Numbered from the stretch's first letter, positions 11,296 to 26,586 are shown. The stretch: 64,000 bases of DNA from Leptospira interrogans (GCF_900156205.1 NZ_FTNA01000001.1:62001-126000), one strand, 5' to 3'. Notes: generated by a model not told the origin, from the sequence alone. Numbers and translations: made by a program.

Positions 11296-11874
11296 TTACA
11301 GAAACTCTTTGATAGATTTTCTATGAACAGATAAGAAGTTTTCAAGATAAGATGGATCACCTGTAGCTTTTGCGATAAGCATTGCACCTCTCCAAGAAGA
11401 TTCTAAAACTTGAATATGAATTGAAATTTCTTTAGAATAATTTTGTGGATTTAATAAAAGAGAATTTAAAATTCCTTTTGAGATAGAATTCAAAGAGAGT
11501 TTTAGTTTGTTCCTCAGTTTTTGTTGTTTTGGAGAAGAGTATTGAGAAAGTACATTGATTAGACAGGAAATACCATCTTGCAAAAATTTCTTTTCTAAGA
11601 TTACTTTTTGTTCGTATAGATAGAATAATTTTTGTTTTCCTTTTTTCAGAGTTTGATCGTTCCAAAGGATTGCGTTTTGTGTATATTCTTCTAAAGCCTC
11701 GATTAAAAATTGATCTTTAGAAGAAAAATAATTATAAAAAGATCCTTTGGGGATTTTTGCCTTGTCTGCGATTTCTTGTATTCCAACGGTGGGACCGTTT
11801 TGTCGAATGAGATGGATTCCTATTTGAAGTATAGATTTTCTTATAGTTGCGGCTTGAGTTGCAGAAATTTTCAT
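11296..11874 (-). CDS. TetR family transcriptional regulator
   Basis: A 192-residue regulator. The N-terminal TetR helix-turn-helix is clear at about residues 10-55: IRKSILQIGIHLI, IQEIADKAKIPKGSFYNYF and SSKDQFLIEAL match the usual helix 1, the HTH, and the YxxFxxKexL element. The C-terminal 130 residues form the variable ligand-binding and dimer domain, so the effector is not predictable. The thioesterase downstream is on the same strand but separated by 265 bp containing a repeat, so regulation of that gene is only a possibility. Confidence 0.88.
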   Translation of the reverse strand: MKISATQAATIRKSILQIGIHLIRQNGPTVGIQEIADKAKIPKGSFYNYFSSKDQFLIEALEEYTQNAILWNDQTLKKGKQKLFYLYEQKVILEKKFLQDGISCLINVLSQYSSPKQQKLRNKLKLSLNSISKGILNSLLLNPQNYSKEISIHIQVLESSWRGAMLIAKATGDPSYLENFLSVHRKSIKEFL

Positions 11875-12131
11875 GTTTTTGAGTTAGAGCATTATTTGAG
11901 GGTTTCGAAATTTTTTATACTGGAATAAAGTTTACAATTCTAGAGTTTTGAAAATCTTTCTTTTTGCTGATAATTTTATAAGAGAATAACTTAATATTTG
12001 CACTCAAGCAAGTTTGTGTGATCAAGATTTGCGATATTCCTTATGGAGTTCTAAGTAAAAAACTAAATACGACTGGTCATATTAAATTTCAAGTAAAATT
12101 TATGAAATCACTTTAAAAAATAATTTAGGAG

Positions 12132-12388
12132 TTTAATGGTGAATTACGTAATTTAACGCGTAAAAGATCGATACGAGGGGAGCTCTTTCAAGCTCAGCGT
12201 CTCAATCCCTGGACTCAGTGTCTCACTTCTATGGTCTCACTCGACAGATCGCGTTCTAGATTAAAACTAAAGAAGATTGTTATATTATGTGTTCTGTATG
12301 CAATTGATTAATCAGAGTTGAGGCCCGGTCCGCTTTGCCACGGCAAGCTGGGATTTGCCCAGATTTTCTTATGTCGAACTCAGGTTAA
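12132..12388. repeat. Probable family-2 element, degenerate left end
   Basis: The right end at 12368-12388 is a good match to the inverted TTAACGTGAGTTCGACGTAA terminus. The left end (TTTAATGGTGAATTACGTAA at 12132-12151) is a weaker match. The interior contains a TTCTATGG word related to the hairpin-loop motif seen in other elements. Confidence 0.45.
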
Positions 12389-12537
12389 TTTATAAAATAG
12401 GACGTGTTCTATTTTACTCAAAACTAGTGAACAGAGTATCTAAATATATGTATTTTGTTGGAGTGGGTTTTTAAGTTAAAAATTTAAAATACTCAATTTT
12501 ATAAGAAACACTAAGCCAAATGTAATCAATGAAAATC

Positions 12538-12602
12538 TGTAGGAACTACTCCAAATCTTGATTTTACAGAAAAATCCTTAAAATTGTAGGAACTCACATA
12601 AA
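12538..12602. repeat. GGGAACT-type palindromes, pair
   Basis: Two copies of the short imperfect palindrome (TGTAGGAACTACTCCAAAT at 12538-12556 and TTGTAGGAACTCACATAAA at 12584-12602), about 46 bp apart and joined by a GATTTTACAG segment, the same arrangement as in the other clusters. Confidence 0.7.
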
Positions 12603-12671
12603 TTTAGAAGTAAAAGCGTTCGAAAGCACGTTCATTTTCTGGGTAAAAGTGCTCGAATCTGTAAAAAAATC

Positions 12672-13688
<1,017 letters not shown>

Positions 13689-13689
13689 A

Positions 13690-15000
<1,311 letters not shown>

Positions 15001-15007
15001 TCTTAAA

Positions 15008-15070
15008 CTTTTCCGAATGACGGGCTCTGGGTTTTATGACTCTTTGTCCGTCTCGGAAAGCCTCGGAAAA
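15008..15070 (+). promoter_or_regulatory. Possible alternative RNA stems before the ferredoxin start
   Basis: TTTTCCGA at 15009-15016 can pair perfectly with TCGGAAAA at 15063-15070, which overlaps the ribosome-binding region of the ferredoxin gene, or slightly less well with TCGGAAAG at 15053-15060. The two downstream copies are a tandem duplication 10 bp apart. Mutually exclusive pairing could tune translation or termination between ahcY and the ferredoxin; this is speculative. Confidence 0.35.
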
Positions 15071-15072
15071 CA

Positions 15073-15372
15073 ATGGCTTATGTTGTTACAGAACCTTGCA
15101 GAAATTGTAAATATACGTATTGCGCCGCGGTTTGTCCCGTAGAGGCTTTTCGAGAAGGAACCGATTGTTTATATATCGAACCTTCCGTCTGCATTGATTG
15201 TAATAAATGTAGACCGGAATGTCCGGTAGAGGCGATTTATCCGGATTATGAAGTCCCTTTTGTCTGGCGGGATTGGATCGAGGTAAACGCTCAAAAAGCG
15301 AAATGTTATCCTACGATTTTAGACGTAAAAATTCCTCTTAAAAAAGAGGGATGTATAAATCCCGAATATTAG
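15073..15372 (+). CDS. fdxA: Seven-iron ferredoxin (FdxA type)
   Basis: A 99-residue electron carrier. Cys spacing matches [3Fe-4S][4Fe-4S] ferredoxins: C9, C12 and C17 followed by C21-Pro, then C40IDC43NKC46 and C50-Pro. By analogy C9, C17 and C50 hold the 3Fe cluster and C21, C40, C43 and C46 the 4Fe cluster. The C-terminal extension with ELNA-like EVNAQKAKCYP and a terminal proline-lysine segment is also FdxA-like. Its position between ahcY and metH, 46 bp before metH, suggests a role as reductant, perhaps for reactivating cob(II)alamin on MetH; that is inference. Confidence 0.92.
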   Translation: MAYVVTEPCRNCKYTYCAAVCPVEAFREGTDCLYIEPSVCIDCNKCRPECPVEAIYPDYEVPFVWRDWIEVNAQKAKCYPTILDVKIPLKKEGCINPEY

Positions 15373-15418
15373 AATATAAAGTTATATTATTTTTTTAAAT
15401 TATCAAAGAAGTTTATCC

Positions 15419-18400
15419 ATGGTTTATAAAGTTCAAAATTATACAAATCCTTCCTCTAAGGAACTGCTTTCTCTTTTAGAAAAACAAATTTTAGTCATAG
15501 ATGGTGCAATGGGCACTATGATTCAAAGATTTTCCCTGCAAGAAGAGGATTTTAGAGGAGAGATTCTTAAAAATCACCTTCATCCTCTAAAAGGAAATAA
15601 CGAACTTCTTTGTTTAACTAGACCAGACGTAATCGAATCGATCCATTTAAAATTTTTAGAAGCAGGAGCTAATATCGTAGAAACGAACACGTTCAGCTCC
15701 AACCAAATTTCTCAGGGCGATTATAAGACCGAATTTCTAGTCGCGGATTTAAACAAAGCCGCAGTCGTTTGCGCGCGTAATGCGATCACGAAGTTTCAAA
15801 AAACCAATCCTGATCATCCTTGTTTGATTGCGGGAGCGATCGGTCCGACTACTAAAACGGCGACTCTTTCTCCGGATGTAAATAATCCCGCGTTTCGTGC
15901 GGTGACATTTGACGATTTAGTTGCTACGTTTTATGAACAAGCACGTGCACTTGTAGAATCAGGTGTGGATCTACTTCTTCCGGAGACAAACATTGATACT
16001 TTGAACTTAAAAGCGGCGATCTTTGCGATCGAACAAGTATTCGAAGATTTGCAAGTTAGAATTCCGGTTTGTCTTTCCGTAACGATTACGGATGCCTCTG
16101 GAAGAACTCTTTCCGGTCAAACCGTGGAAGCGTTTTATAATTCCATTGCACATTGTAATCCTCTTTCCGTGGGAATTAATTGTGCTCTTGGGGCTGATGA
16201 AATGCGTCCTTATATTGAGGAACTGGCGAGAGTTTCACCCTGTTATATCAGTTGTTATCCGAATGCAGGACTGCCAAACGCATTTGGAGGATACGATCAA
16301 ACTCCAGAAGAATTTGGAAAATATATTCAAGAATTTGCAAGTTCAGGTTGGTTGAATATTGCCGGGGGTTGTTGTGGAACTACTCCGGAACATATAGAAG
16401 CGGCTGCCAAGGCGGTTCGAGGGAAAAAACCTAGAATCCTTCCTAAAATAGAAGAGGTGACTAGACTTTCAGGGTTAGAACCTTTAAACATCACTCCCGA
16501 TAAAGGATTTTTATTAGTAGGCGAAAGAACTAACGTTACTGGATCTCCTAAATTCAAAAAACTAATCATCGAAGGAAACTTCGAAGAAGCCGTTTCCGTC
16601 GCCTTACAACAAGTAGAAGCTGGGGCTAACATAATCGACATTAATTTCGACGAAGCCTTGTTAGACGGGGAAGCGTCTATGAGACATTTCTTAAATCTGA
16701 TCGCAGGTGAACCGGATATTGCTAAGGTTCCGTTTATGATCGATTCTTCTAAGTGGAGCGTTTTAGAAGAGGGTTTGAAATGTATCCAAGGAAAGCCAAT
16801 CTTAAATTCCATCTCTTTAAAAGAAGGAGAAGATAAGTTTTTAGAATATGCTAAAAAAATCCAGAGATACGGAGCTTCTGCGATCGTAATGGCATTTGAC
16901 GAACAAGGACAGGCCGCAACCAAAGAAGATAAGGTTCGAATTTGCAAAAGGGCATATGACCTTCTGGTGACAAAGGCGAACTTTAGTCCGACTGATATTA
17001 TATTTGATCCGAATATTCTCACTGTCGCAACTGGGATCGAAGAACATAATAATTACGCAGTGGATTTTATAGAAGCGGTCCGAGAAATCAAAAAACTCTG
17101 CCCGGGTGCAAAGGTATCGGGCGGTTTATCTAACGTTTCTTTTTCTTTTCGCGGAAACAATCCTGTTAGAGAGGCGATGCACTCTGTCTTTTTGTATTAC
17201 GCAATCCAAGCGGGAATGGATATGGCGATCGTGAATGCGGGAATGCTTGCGGTATACGAAGAGATTCCCAAAGATCTATTAGAATATGTTGAAGATGTAA
17301 TATTAAATAGAAGACCGGACGCAACTGAACGTCTTGTAGAATTTGCGGAAAGTGTGAAATCTACCGGAGACAAAACTGAAAAAAAAGAAGAAGCTTGGAG
17401 AGAAGGTACTTCTGTTGAGGAAAGGCTTTCTCATGCTCTAGTCAAAGGAATTGTAGAATATATTGATCAAGATACGGAAGAAGCTAGGCTTAAATATGGA
17501 CGTCCGTTAACCGTCATCGAAGGTCCTCTTATGGACGGGATGAAGATTGTCGGAGAATTGTTTGGAGCCGGAAAGATGTTTCTTCCTCAGGTGGTAAAAA
17601 GTGCAAGGGTTATGAAAAAATCCGTGGCTTATCTATTGCCGTTTATGGAAGAAGAAAAAAACCAGATTGAAAATTCGACTGCTCGTCCTAAGTTTTTAAT
17701 TGCTACTGTAAAAGGAGACGTTCACGACATCGGAAAAAATATCGTAGGTGTAGTACTTGCGTGTAACAACTATGAGGTGATTGATCTAGGTGTAATGGTG
17801 CCTCCCGATAAAATTTTAGAAGAGGCAAAAAAACATAACGTAAGTATAATCGGTCTTTCCGGTTTAATTACTCCTTCTTTGGATGAAATGGTTCACGTAG
17901 CGTCTGAAATGAAACGAATTGGTTTGGAAATTCCTTTGTTAATCGGAGGAGCGACTACAAGTTCCGCTCATACCGCGGTTAAGATTGCGCCCGTTTATGA
18001 TCATCCAGTCGTACACGTAGTAGATGCTTCTCGGGTTGTAAATGTAGTGAACCAGTTGTTACATCCGGATTTACACGAGGCGTATTCTCAAAAGGTAAAA
18101 GAAGATCAAAAAATTGCTCGGGAAAATTATTTCAATACAAGAGCGGAGCGTAAATTGATCTCTTTGGAACAGGCTAGAGAAAATCGTGATCCAATTGATT
18201 GGTCTACGACCGTCATAGATAAACCCTCTTTTATTGGAATCAAGGTTTTTGATGAGGAAATATCTTTAGAAACGTTAGTTCCGTTTATTGATTGGACTCC
18301 TTTTTTTACTGCTTGGGAACTCAAAGGAAGGTATCCTGCGATCTTAGAAAGTGAAACGACTGGAAAACAAGCTAGGGAACTTTTTGCAGACGCACAAAAG

Positions 18401-19162
18401 TTGATGAAGACGATCATAACCGGGAAACTTTTTAGGACGAAGGGTGTTATTGGAATTTTTCCCGCAAATTCAGTAAGAGATGATATATTCGTTTATGAAG
18501 ATGAGAATTGTTCCAAGTTGTTGACTGTATTTCATACGCTTCGTCAGCAGATTCAAAAACAAGATGAAACAGAACCTAATTATTGTTTGGCGGATTACGT
18601 AGCCCCGAAAGAATCCGGAAGAGTCGATTATATAGGTGGGTTTGCTGTCACTGCTGGACATGGAGTGGAGGAATTTGCAAAAGAGTTTGAAAATAATCAA
18701 GATGATTATAATTCTATCATGGCGAAAGCGTTAGGCGATCGTTTTGCAGAAGCGTTTGCGGAATACATGCACTATAAGGTTCGAAAAGAATATTGGGGAT
18801 ATGATAAGAATGAAAATCTTTCTCCGGAAGATTTGATCCGTGAAAAATACAGGGGAATTCGTCCTGCGGCGGGGTATCCGGCTTCTCCCGATCATACTGA
18901 AAAAAGAGCTCTATTCGATTTGTTACAAGTGGAAAAAAATACCGGGATCACTCTAACGGAACACTTTGCGATGTGGCCTGCAAGTTCGGTCAGTGGGCTT
19001 TATTTTGCGCATCCTAAGTCAAAATATTTTGCAGTGGCAAAGATCAACAGGGATCAAGTCGAGGATTATGCAAAGCGAAAAGAAATGAGTGTAGAAGTAG
19101 TAGAACGTTGGTTGGCCCCAAATCTATCCTATGATCCTCTTGCGGTTTCTGCGGTGCGTTAA
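15419..19162 (+). CDS. metH: Cobalamin-dependent methionine synthase
   Basis: A 1247-residue, full-length MetH, which transfers a methyl group from methyltetrahydrofolate via cobalamin to homocysteine. Four modules are visible. The homocysteine domain (1-335) has zinc ligands in GINCALGAD and [10 protein letters not shown]. The pterin domain (about 360-620) starts at [11 protein letters not shown]. The cap and B12 domain (about 660-900) has the ligand His in DVHDIGKNI and [13 protein letters not shown]. The C-terminal activation domain (about 930-1240) binds SAM and ends with the [14 protein letters not shown] region. All key residues look intact, so the protein is B12-dependent and reactivatable. 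The ATG at 15419 gives the expected N-terminus. It is in the SahR-like/ahcY cluster. Confidence 0.98.
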   Translation: MVYKVQNYTNPSSKELLSLLEKQILVIDGAMGTMIQRFSLQEEDFRGEILKNHLHPLKGNNELLCLTRPDVIESIHLKFLEAGANIVETNTFSSNQISQGDYKTEFLVADLNKAAVVCARNAITKFQKTNPDHPCLIAGAIGPTTKTATLSPDVNNPAFRAVTFDDLVATFYEQARALVESGVDLLLPETNIDTLNLKAAIFAIEQVFEDLQVRIPVCLSVTITDASGRTLSGQTVEAFYNSIAHCNPLSVGINCALGADEMRPYIEELARVSPCYISCYPNAGLPNAFGGYDQTPEEFGKYIQEFASSGWLNIAGGCCGTTPEHIEAAAKAVRGKKPRILPKIEEVTRLSGLEPLNITPDKGFLLVGERTNVTGSPKFKKLIIEGNFEEAVSVALQQVEAGANIIDINFDEALLDGEASMRHFLNLIAGEPDIAKVPFMIDSSKWSVLEEGLKCIQGKPILNSISLKEGEDKFLEYAKKIQRYGASAIVMAFDEQGQAATKEDKVRICKRAYDLLVTKANFSPTDIIFDPNILTVATGIEEHNNYAVDFIEAVREIKKLCPGAKVSGGLSNVSFSFRGNNPVREAMHSVFLYYAIQAGMDMAIVNAGMLAVYEEIPKDLLEYVEDVILNRRPDATERLVEFAESVKSTGDKTEKKEEAWREGTSVEERLSHALVKGIVEYIDQDTEEARLKYGRPLTVIEGPLMDGMKIVGELFGAGKMFLPQVVKSARVMKKSVAYLLPFMEEEKNQIENSTARPKFLIATVKGDVHDIGKNIVGVVLACNNYEVIDLGVMVPPDKILEEAKKHNVSIIGLSGLITPSLDEMVHVASEMKRIGLEIPLLIGGATTSSAHTAVKIAPVYDHPVVHVVDASRVVNVVNQLLHPDLHEAYSQKVKEDQKIARENYFNTRAERKLISLEQARENRDPIDWSTTVIDKPSFIGIKVFDEEISLETLVPFIDWTPFFTAWELKGRYPAILESETTGKQARELFADAQKLMKTIITGKLFRTKGVIGIFPANSVRDDIFVYEDENCSKLLTVFHTLRQQIQKQDETEPNYCLADYVAPKESGRVDYIGGFAVTAGHGVEEFAKEFENNQDDYNSIMAKALGDRFAEAFAEYMHYKVRKEYWGYDKNENLSPEDLIREKYRGIRPAAGYPASPDHTEKRALFDLLQVEKNTGITLTEHFAMWPASSVSGLYFAHPKSKYFAVAKINRDQVEDYAKRKEMSVEVVERWLAPNLSYDPLAVSAVR

Positions 19163-19269
19163 AAAATATAAGGATCTGTTCGCGGCGGTTATCTTTTTTG
19201 ATAAAGTAAAATTAAGTTGCGAATATCTTTTGAAAATTTGGATGTAATTTTTAGTCTAATTAAAAAAGT

Positions 19270-19608
19270 ATGAGTCCAACGTTTTCTAATTCTTCTTCGG
19301 TGCACGATCACGGTCCCGTATATTCGGAGATTCGCAAAGCTACCGAGGAATTTTCGTTTCATCCAATGTTAATGTCCTGGCTTAGGGCGTCTCTGGAACT
19401 CCAAGGAAACGAAACCTTAAAAATTACCGAAATTGGTTGTACAGATCGTTCCTGTCCTGTAATAGAAACTTGTTTAGAAATTTATCATATAAATCAAAGC
19501 ACAGAACCAAAACGTATGATGATTCGTTTTGGACGGGCAAAACATCTGATCAGTAAGATGGATCTTGTATTTTCTTTGAAAAAACAAGGTATTGTATCAA
19601 TAAATTAG
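19270..19608 (+). CDS. Small conserved protein with GCTDRSCP motif
   Basis: A 112-residue protein of unknown function. The core ITEIGCTDRSCPVIET has two cysteines six residues apart followed by an acidic turn, then a beta strand (LEIYHI), a basic segment and GRAKHLISKMDL. I recall the general pattern TEIxCxxxxCPxxET from small uncharacterised proteobacterial proteins, but I cannot name a domain. It lies 107 bp after metH on the same strand, so it may be read with the methionine cluster. Two thiols in this spacing could bind metal or form a disulfide; that is conjecture. Confidence 0.65.
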   Translation: MSPTFSNSSSVHDHGPVYSEIRKATEEFSFHPMLMSWLRASLELQGNETLKITEIGCTDRSCPVIETCLEIYHINQSTEPKRMMIRFGRAKHLISKMDLVFSLKKQGIVSIN

Positions 19609-19943
19609 AAATCATTTATATTCTCCGTAGGTCGATGTAAAAGATTTGTTTTATAAAACCTAGATTTTTTCGTAAAAAATAAAATGTGGGAACTCTCACA
19701 AATTTAAATTTTACGGTGAAACCTTGAAATGTGGTAGTTCCCACAGATTAAGATTTTACGGCGTAATTTTTGAAAGTTCAAAATTCTCTTGGACTGGTTC
19801 GTAAAAATATAGGAACTCCTGCTCTAAGAAAAAAAAATTTCTATTACAAATGAACCCGAATTATATTACAACATGGTCAAGTTTTATCTATGTACATCGG
19901 ATTGAACGATATGCCAATAACGAAAGAAATCTCAAAATGTTTT
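19609..19943. repeat. Spacer with three GGGAACT-type palindromes
   Basis: Palindrome copies are at 19684-19705 (ATGTGGGAACTCTCACAAAT), 19729-19749 (opposite orientation, GTGGTAGTTCCCACAG) and about 19805-19820. GATTTTACGG-like segments lie between them. No coding sequence is supported here. Confidence 0.7.
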
Positions 19944-20876
<933 letters not shown>

Positions 20877-20987
20877 AAAACGTTCTATCTGTAAGACTAT
20901 GAAAATAAAACAGTACTGTCAGTATAAAATTGTAAAATAAAAAGATTTTTACCAGAATTCTCGAAGATAATCTATAAGGAAACGATC

Positions 20988-22283
20988 ATGGAAACAAAAA
21001 TTCAAAATTTTGGAGAATGTTCGATCCCTAGTCCGGCGGACTATGAATATTATACAAGTGATACTTCTAGATTGATATTCAGAACGGTATTTCAATCTAA
21101 AGAGGATTGGAATTCTTATGTCCAAGAAGGTCCTGATTTTTTCGAACAGGCTGGTCCTAGAGAAAAGATTTATTTTAATCCTCAAGAAGTAACTGCAGGG
21201 ATTGTTACATGTGGGGGGCTTTGCCCTGGAATCAACGACGTGATTCGTGGAATCGTAATGGAACTTTACTATCGTTACGGAGTTTCCAGAATTTTAGGTT
21301 TTCCTTATGGGTATCAAGGTCTTGTAAAGAGATACTCTCATCAGCCAATTGAACTCACTCCAGAAAAAGTAGCGCATATCGTAGATGAAGGCGGATCTAT
21401 GTTATCTTCTTCGAGAGGAAATCAATCTCCCGAAGAAATGGTGGATAGTCTTAGTTTTTATGGAGTGAAAATACTTTTTTGTATTGGAGGAGATGGAACT
21501 CTCAGAGGGGCTAGAACAATCGTGGATGAAATTGCAAAAAGGAAAGAAAAAATTTCCGTAGTAGGAATTCCAAAAACGATTGATAACGATATCAACTACG
21601 TACAAAAAACATTCGGTTTTTCTACTGCGTTTTCTAAAGCAATGGAAGCGGTAGAGTGCGCTCATGTGGAAGCAAAGGGAGCGCCGAATGGAATTGGGCT
21701 TGTAAAGTTGATGGGGCGTCATTCCGGATTTATTGCGGTCAACGCGGCTTTGGCTTCTAGAAATGTAAATTATTGTCTAATTCCAGAAGTGGACTTTGAT
21801 CTATTTGGAAACGAGGCCTTTTTAGACGATCTCAAAAAAAGAATCCAAAAAAAAGGACACGCTGTTATCATTGTAGCAGAAGGAGCGGGTCAAAAATTTT
21901 TTGATTCTACGGAAGAAAGAGATTCTTCCGGAAATTTAAAACTCAAAGACATTGGACTTTTTCTAAAAGATACGATGACTGAGTTTTTTAAAAAGGAAAA
22001 TATTCCGGTAAACATCAAATATATCGATCCTAGTTATATTATTCGATCAATTCCGGCTAACGCAGAAGATTCTGTATTTTGTGGTTTTCTGGCTCAAAAT
22101 GCTGTACACGCCGGTATGGCGGGAAAAACGGATATGGTGGTGGGAATGTGGAATAACGTGTTTACACATCTTCCGATTTCAGTTGCAATTCAGGAAAGAA
22201 AAGTTCTACAGCCAGATCGAAGCACTCTTTGGAGATCACTTTTGGCTTCTACGGGGCAGCCGGCTCACATGTTGGCGAAATAG
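20988..22283 (+). CDS. 6-phosphofructokinase, plant/trypanosome-like group
   Basis: A 431-residue glycolytic enzyme that phosphorylates fructose 6-phosphate. Motifs are [14 protein letters not shown] (phosphoryl donor loop), [21 protein letters not shown] (catalytic Asp) and MGRHSGFIA. The combination of Gly in GGDGT with Lys in PKTID is that of the long, ATP-dependent group found in trypanosomatids, plants and spirochaetes. PPi-dependent enzymes normally have GGDDS/T instead. A long N-terminal extension of about 60 residues precedes the fold. AAGGAAACGATC before the ATG at 20988 is a good ribosome-binding site. I favour ATP over PPi as donor. Confidence 0.93.
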   Translation: METKIQNFGECSIPSPADYEYYTSDTSRLIFRTVFQSKEDWNSYVQEGPDFFEQAGPREKIYFNPQEVTAGIVTCGGLCPGINDVIRGIVMELYYRYGVSRILGFPYGYQGLVKRYSHQPIELTPEKVAHIVDEGGSMLSSSRGNQSPEEMVDSLSFYGVKILFCIGGDGTLRGARTIVDEIAKRKEKISVVGIPKTIDNDINYVQKTFGFSTAFSKAMEAVECAHVEAKGAPNGIGLVKLMGRHSGFIAVNAALASRNVNYCLIPEVDFDLFGNEAFLDDLKKRIQKKGHAVIIVAEGAGQKFFDSTEERDSSGNLKLKDIGLFLKDTMTEFFKKENIPVNIKYIDPSYIIRSIPANAEDSVFCGFLAQNAVHAGMAGKTDMVVGMWNNVFTHLPISVAIQERKVLQPDRSTLWRSLLASTGQPAHMLAK

Positions 22284-22358
22284 TTTTTGAATGAGTTCCC
22301 TTAAGCTTCCAATCGCTTGCGCATTGAATTATACCGAACTTATCTGAAACGATACTTT

Positions 22359-22417
22359 GGGATAAAAATTAACGGTACTCAATTTTATAGAAATTAGTTA
22401 TACCGAATTTAAGTTAA
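22359..22417. repeat. GTACTCAATTTTAT block plus family-2-like end
   Basis: A dispersed block (GGATAAAAATTAACGGTACT then CAATTTTATAG) at 22359-22395, followed by TTATACCGAATTTAAGTTAA at 22398-22417, which resembles the inverted terminus of family-2 elements. Another TTATACCGAACTTATCTGAA-like stretch lies at about 22329. It lies between the phosphofructokinase and the SpoIIE phosphatase. Confidence 0.55.
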
Positions 22418-22481
22418 AAAAACGGATCACAATTGTTTTCAATCAGTTTATAAAAATAGAATATGTTATATCACGTCTAGC

Positions 22482-24227
22482 TTATGGAAGTCGAATCATG
22501 AAAAGTGTATAATCGTCGTGAGGTGCTGCATCTCCTCGAAACGCGTCTGTAGTATCTATGATGAGTTCTTTTAAAGAGCCGAGAGCCATTTCTCCGTTTT
22601 GTTCGATGAGTTTGATCAAATTTTCGAGGCCATACATCTCATTGGATTCGTTCATCGCTTCGCTGACTCCATCCGTATAAAGAACCAATAGGTCTCCGGA
22701 GGAATAATCAATTTCATGTTCGTCGATTTCGGATTCTTTGATCCCGAGAGGCATTCCTTTACCGGAAAGACTAATTACCTTTTTTTCTTTGGTTTTATAA
22801 AGAATTTGCTCGTTGTGTCCTGCGCTTGAATAACGAATTTTTCGTTTTGCCATATTGATTCTTACAAGCATTACGGTGACAAACATAAAGTATCCGGATT
22901 TTTCCTGAATGATTCGATTGGCGCTCATCAAACTGATGCTAGTCGAAGAATTTCTGGCAACTTCTCCCGCTATGATCGTCTTGGAAAATTCCATAAAAAG
23001 TGCAGCAGCAATTCCTTTTCCAGAAACGTCTGCAATAAGAACACTTACTTCGTCCGGATTATGGTAAATCAGATCGTAAAAATCCCCACCGATTTCTCTA
23101 GAAGCTGTATAACTAGTTTCTAATTCTAATCCTTGGATTTTTTTAGGAATATTCGGTAAAGAATTCAATTGAATTTGAGAAGCGATCTGCATATCTCTAT
23201 AAATCAAATTTAGTTTTTCCTTTTGTTCTTTCGAAAGTAGGGAATTATAGGCTTCTGCAATTTGATTAGAGATTGTGCTTAAAACGTTTTGATCTGCATT
23301 GTCAAAACTGTTTCCAGATTTTTTATCGGCCGCATTTAAAATTCCAATGATTTTTCCATCCAAACGAATCGGAACTGAAATAAAGGATTTTGTTTTGTAT
23401 CTTTCGGGGCGAAACCAATCTTCTACCGTGGAGATATTTTGAACTAAAATCGGATTTCCAGTTTCGATGATTCTTTGGATTACTCCCTCCTTTTCATTGA
23501 TAAAGTGTTCTTGATCTTCTAAACTAAAGCCGATACTTTTTTTGAGTTCGTATTTTCCAGTTTTCGAATTGAAAAAAACTAAAGAAACCCGTTCCGCATT
23601 CATTACTTCAGAAATTGAATTTACGATTAGATTCAAAAATTGATCCATTTCAGAAATATTTGAAATCGCCTGACTGAGTTGGAATAAACAATCTAGCTCG
23701 TTGGCTCTACTTTTTAAATCTCGAATTAGTCTTCTATTTCTGATCGCGATTGCGGCAAGATCAGAAAGATATTGAAGAATCTTAATATCTCTTTTCGTGA
23801 ATTCATTTCTTTCGAGAGAATTGACGGCTTCCAAAACTCCTTGGATTTCTCCTTGGGTACTCATCGGGACACAGATAAGATTGTTGGTTACAAAACCTAC
23901 CGTCTCGTCAATGTTTCTATAGATTCTAGGATCGTTTGCAGCGTCGTTTACGATTACGGGTTCCAGGGTTTCTAGAACCATTCCTGCAATTCCTTTACCT
24001 CTTGGAACTTTTAGTTCCGTTAAAGAATCTCCTTTGGTTCCTTTCGCAACGTTGAATACTAGACAGTCTTCGTTTTGATCATATAAAAGAAGAGAACAAC
24101 CTTCCGTATTAAGAACGTCTTTTGTGGTTTCTATGATAATGCCGAGTAGCTCATCCAGATCATCGGTCGAATTGATTCTCGCCGTTATATCGGAAATTAA
24201 AGATAAGGATAGCTGCCTTTCACTCAT
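22482..24227 (-). CDS. GAF-GAF-SpoIIE serine phosphatase
   Basis: A 581-residue soluble signalling protein with two GAF sensor domains (about 15-165 and 190-335), a short coiled-coil linker and a PP2C/SpoIIE domain (about 365-580). Phosphatase motifs are intact: [38 protein letters not shown] and a terminal DDYTLF, which together bind the two metals. Such RsbU/RsbP-like enzymes dephosphorylate STAS antagonists in partner-switching pathways. No STAS gene adjoins it, but one lies at 49142. The GAF ligand is unknown. It stands alone between the phosphofructokinase and argB. Confidence 0.92.
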   Translation of the reverse strand: MSERQLSLSLISDITARINSTDDLDELLGIIIETTKDVLNTEGCSLLLYDQNEDCLVFNVAKGTKGDSLTELKVPRGKGIAGMVLETLEPVIVNDAANDPRIYRNIDETVGFVTNNLICVPMSTQGEIQGVLEAVNSLERNEFTKRDIKILQYLSDLAAIAIRNRRLIRDLKSRANELDCLFQLSQAISNISEMDQFLNLIVNSISEVMNAERVSLVFFNSKTGKYELKKSIGFSLEDQEHFINEKEGVIQRIIETGNPILVQNISTVEDWFRPERYKTKSFISVPIRLDGKIIGILNAADKKSGNSFDNADQNVLSTISNQIAEAYNSLLSKEQKEKLNLIYRDMQIASQIQLNSLPNIPKKIQGLELETSYTASREIGGDFYDLIYHNPDEVSVLIADVSGKGIAAALFMEFSKTIIAGEVARNSSTSISLMSANRIIQEKSGYFMFVTVMLVRINMAKRKIRYSSAGHNEQILYKTKEKKVISLSGKGMPLGIKESEIDEHEIDYSSGDLLVLYTDGVSEAMNESNEMYGLENLIKLIEQNGEMALGSLKELIIDTTDAFRGDAAPHDDYTLFMIRLP

Positions 24228-24404
24228 ATTTGTGGTGTGTTGATAGATGATTCTTTAAAAGAATTCGATCATTGGACACAAGAAAGTTTTATCTGTCAAG
24301 GAGTTTCAACGCTATGGTGCGGTTGAAAACTTAGGAAGAAAATAAAATCTACAAAGGGCCTTACTCAATGAATATGAATTTTTTTTGAAAATAAGAAAAA
24401 CAAA

Positions 24405-25306
<902 letters not shown>

Positions 25307-25347
25307 TTCTGTCATCTAGAAATACGAATGTAAGTTCGAGGTTGACT

Positions 25348-26097
25348 TTGAAAAATCAGGAAACAACTAAAAAAGAAAATATTATTCTGACTGGAGGAAG
25401 TGGAGGTTTAGGAAGAGCCATCGTAAAGTCACTTTTATCGGAAGGTTATTCCGTAACGAATTTAGATATTCAATCTCCAAAAGAAATTTTTTCAGGAGAA
25501 TTTTTTTTAAATGTGGATCTGACAAACGAACAAGATCTTACATATACACTTTCTAGATGGGAGAATTTGATTTCTTCTCAAAGTCAAAGTCCGTATGGTT
25601 TTGTTCATTGTGCGGGATACGGCGGACCTTATCATAAAATTACCGATGTCAGTTTAGAAGAGTGGGATAGAATTTTTTCGGTAAATATAAGATCTGCGTT
25701 TCAGATTGTGAAATTGATTCTTCCTAAATTCAAAAAATTGCAACTAGGTAGATTAGTATTTATTGCTTCATCTTTATCTATTGTAGGTTCTGCAAACTCT
25801 GTAGCATATTCCGCTTCGAAACATTCTTTGATTGGTTTTGTGAAATCTCTTTCTGATGAATGGGGTCCTTTTGGAATTACCTCGAACGCCGTAAGTCCTG
25901 GTTATATAGAAACTTCTATGGGGATTCAAGAAGATCAAGTTCCAGACCATAGAAATAAAATCATTCAAATGACACCTATGCGTAAGATTGCATCTACTTA
26001 CGAAATCGCAAGGGTAGTTTCTTTTTTGTTGAACAAGGAATCTTCTTATATCAACGGTGCCAATTGGACTGTTGATGGAGGTATTACTGCAATTTAA
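25348..26097 (+). CDS. SDR-family oxidoreductase
   Basis: About 249 residues, a classical short-chain dehydrogenase/reductase. The cofactor loop is [11 protein letters not shown], the NAG-like segment is HCAGYGG, and the active site is the Ser of IASS, Tyr of YSASK and the following Lys. SPGYIETSM lies at the usual C-terminal position. The frame is open from 25255, but that would overlap argB and add a poor N-terminus. TTG at 25348 with GAGG 7 nt upstream gives a normal SDR start ([17 protein letters not shown]). The substrate is unknown; 3-ketoacyl reductase-like enzymes share these motifs. Confidence 0.87.
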   Translation: MKNQETTKKENIILTGGSGGLGRAIVKSLLSEGYSVTNLDIQSPKEIFSGEFFLNVDLTNEQDLTYTLSRWENLISSQSQSPYGFVHCAGYGGPYHKITDVSLEEWDRIFSVNIRSAFQIVKLILPKFKKLQLGRLVFIASSLSIVGSANSVAYSASKHSLIGFVKSLSDEWGPFGITSNAVSPGYIETSMGIQEDQVPDHRNKIIQMTPMRKIASTYEIARVVSFLLNKESSYINGANWTVDGGITAI

Positions 26098-26118
26098 ATC
26101 AAAGATTGTTGTTACTAC

Positions 26119-26543
26119 TTAACGTGAGTTCGACGTAAAAAACCGGACCGGGCTCTCAGCTATGGTTAATAAATTGTATATAGAAAACATAATACAACAA
26201 TTGTTTTTGTTTCAATTTAGAACGCGATTTGTAGAGGGCCATAACCAACCCCCACAAGTTGAATAGGATTTTAGAATCAAAATGAACTCAACAGAACGGG
26301 CTTTCTATGGATCGCTGTTCTGGGCTCAAAAAGGCACATTTTTCAAGTGTTCCAACAAGAATGAGTCTTCTTCTTGCAAAAAGTATGTTTTTCTGATAGA
26401 GAAAAATTTTCCGTCCCACCCAAAAATAGGGAAAACTCAACACAATGCTTTCTATGGGTCGCGTTGTGGGGTTGGTTATGGTAAAGGGCGTTCTGCTGAG
26501 TTCTCTCGCATCGATCCCTTTCGCTTTATACCGAATTCATGTT
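26119..26543. repeat. Family-2 terminal-inverted-repeat element with hairpins
   Basis: The left end TTAACGTGAGTTCGACGTAA (26119-26138) and right end TTATACCGAATTCATGTT (26526-26543) are inverted. Inside are inverted arms CCATAACCAACCCC (26239) and GGGGTTGGTTATGG (26468), and a direct repeat of about 37 bp (26285 and 26434). Each direct-repeat copy folds as a stem with the loop TTTCTATGGRTC. It encodes nothing credible; an 88-codon frame here follows the repeats. Confidence 0.65.
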
Positions 26544-26586
26544 TCTAAAAAAAATTAAAATCTAAACTTGTGGATCGAATTCTAAA

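Larger units (their letters stand above)
11875..12671. other. Repeat-bearing spacer upstream of the SahR-like gene
   Basis: Nearly 800 bp without a credible gene. It holds a probable family-2 element (about 12132-12388, right end ATGTCGAACTCAGGTTAA), a stretch at 12181-12260 with repeated CTCA/TCTCAC words and TTCTATGG, a fragment of the ACTCAATTTTATAAG block near 12490, and two GGGAACT-type palindromes at 12538-12556 and 12584-12602. The last 70 bp should contain the promoter of the regulator at 12672. Confidence 0.55.

Noticed and set aside
15373..15418. Cobalamin or SAM riboswitch before metH
   Set aside because: The gap is only 46 bp and shows no riboswitch core.
16327..17022. A 231-codon open frame antisense to metH
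   Set aside because: It lies entirely within the methionine synthase pterin-domain coding region, has no ribosome-binding site and no recognisable domain; it is a codon-bias shadow.
26282..26548. An 88-codon frame in the spacer after the SDR gene
   Set aside because: It coincides with the inverted and direct repeats of a family-2 element, and its residues reflect those repeats.
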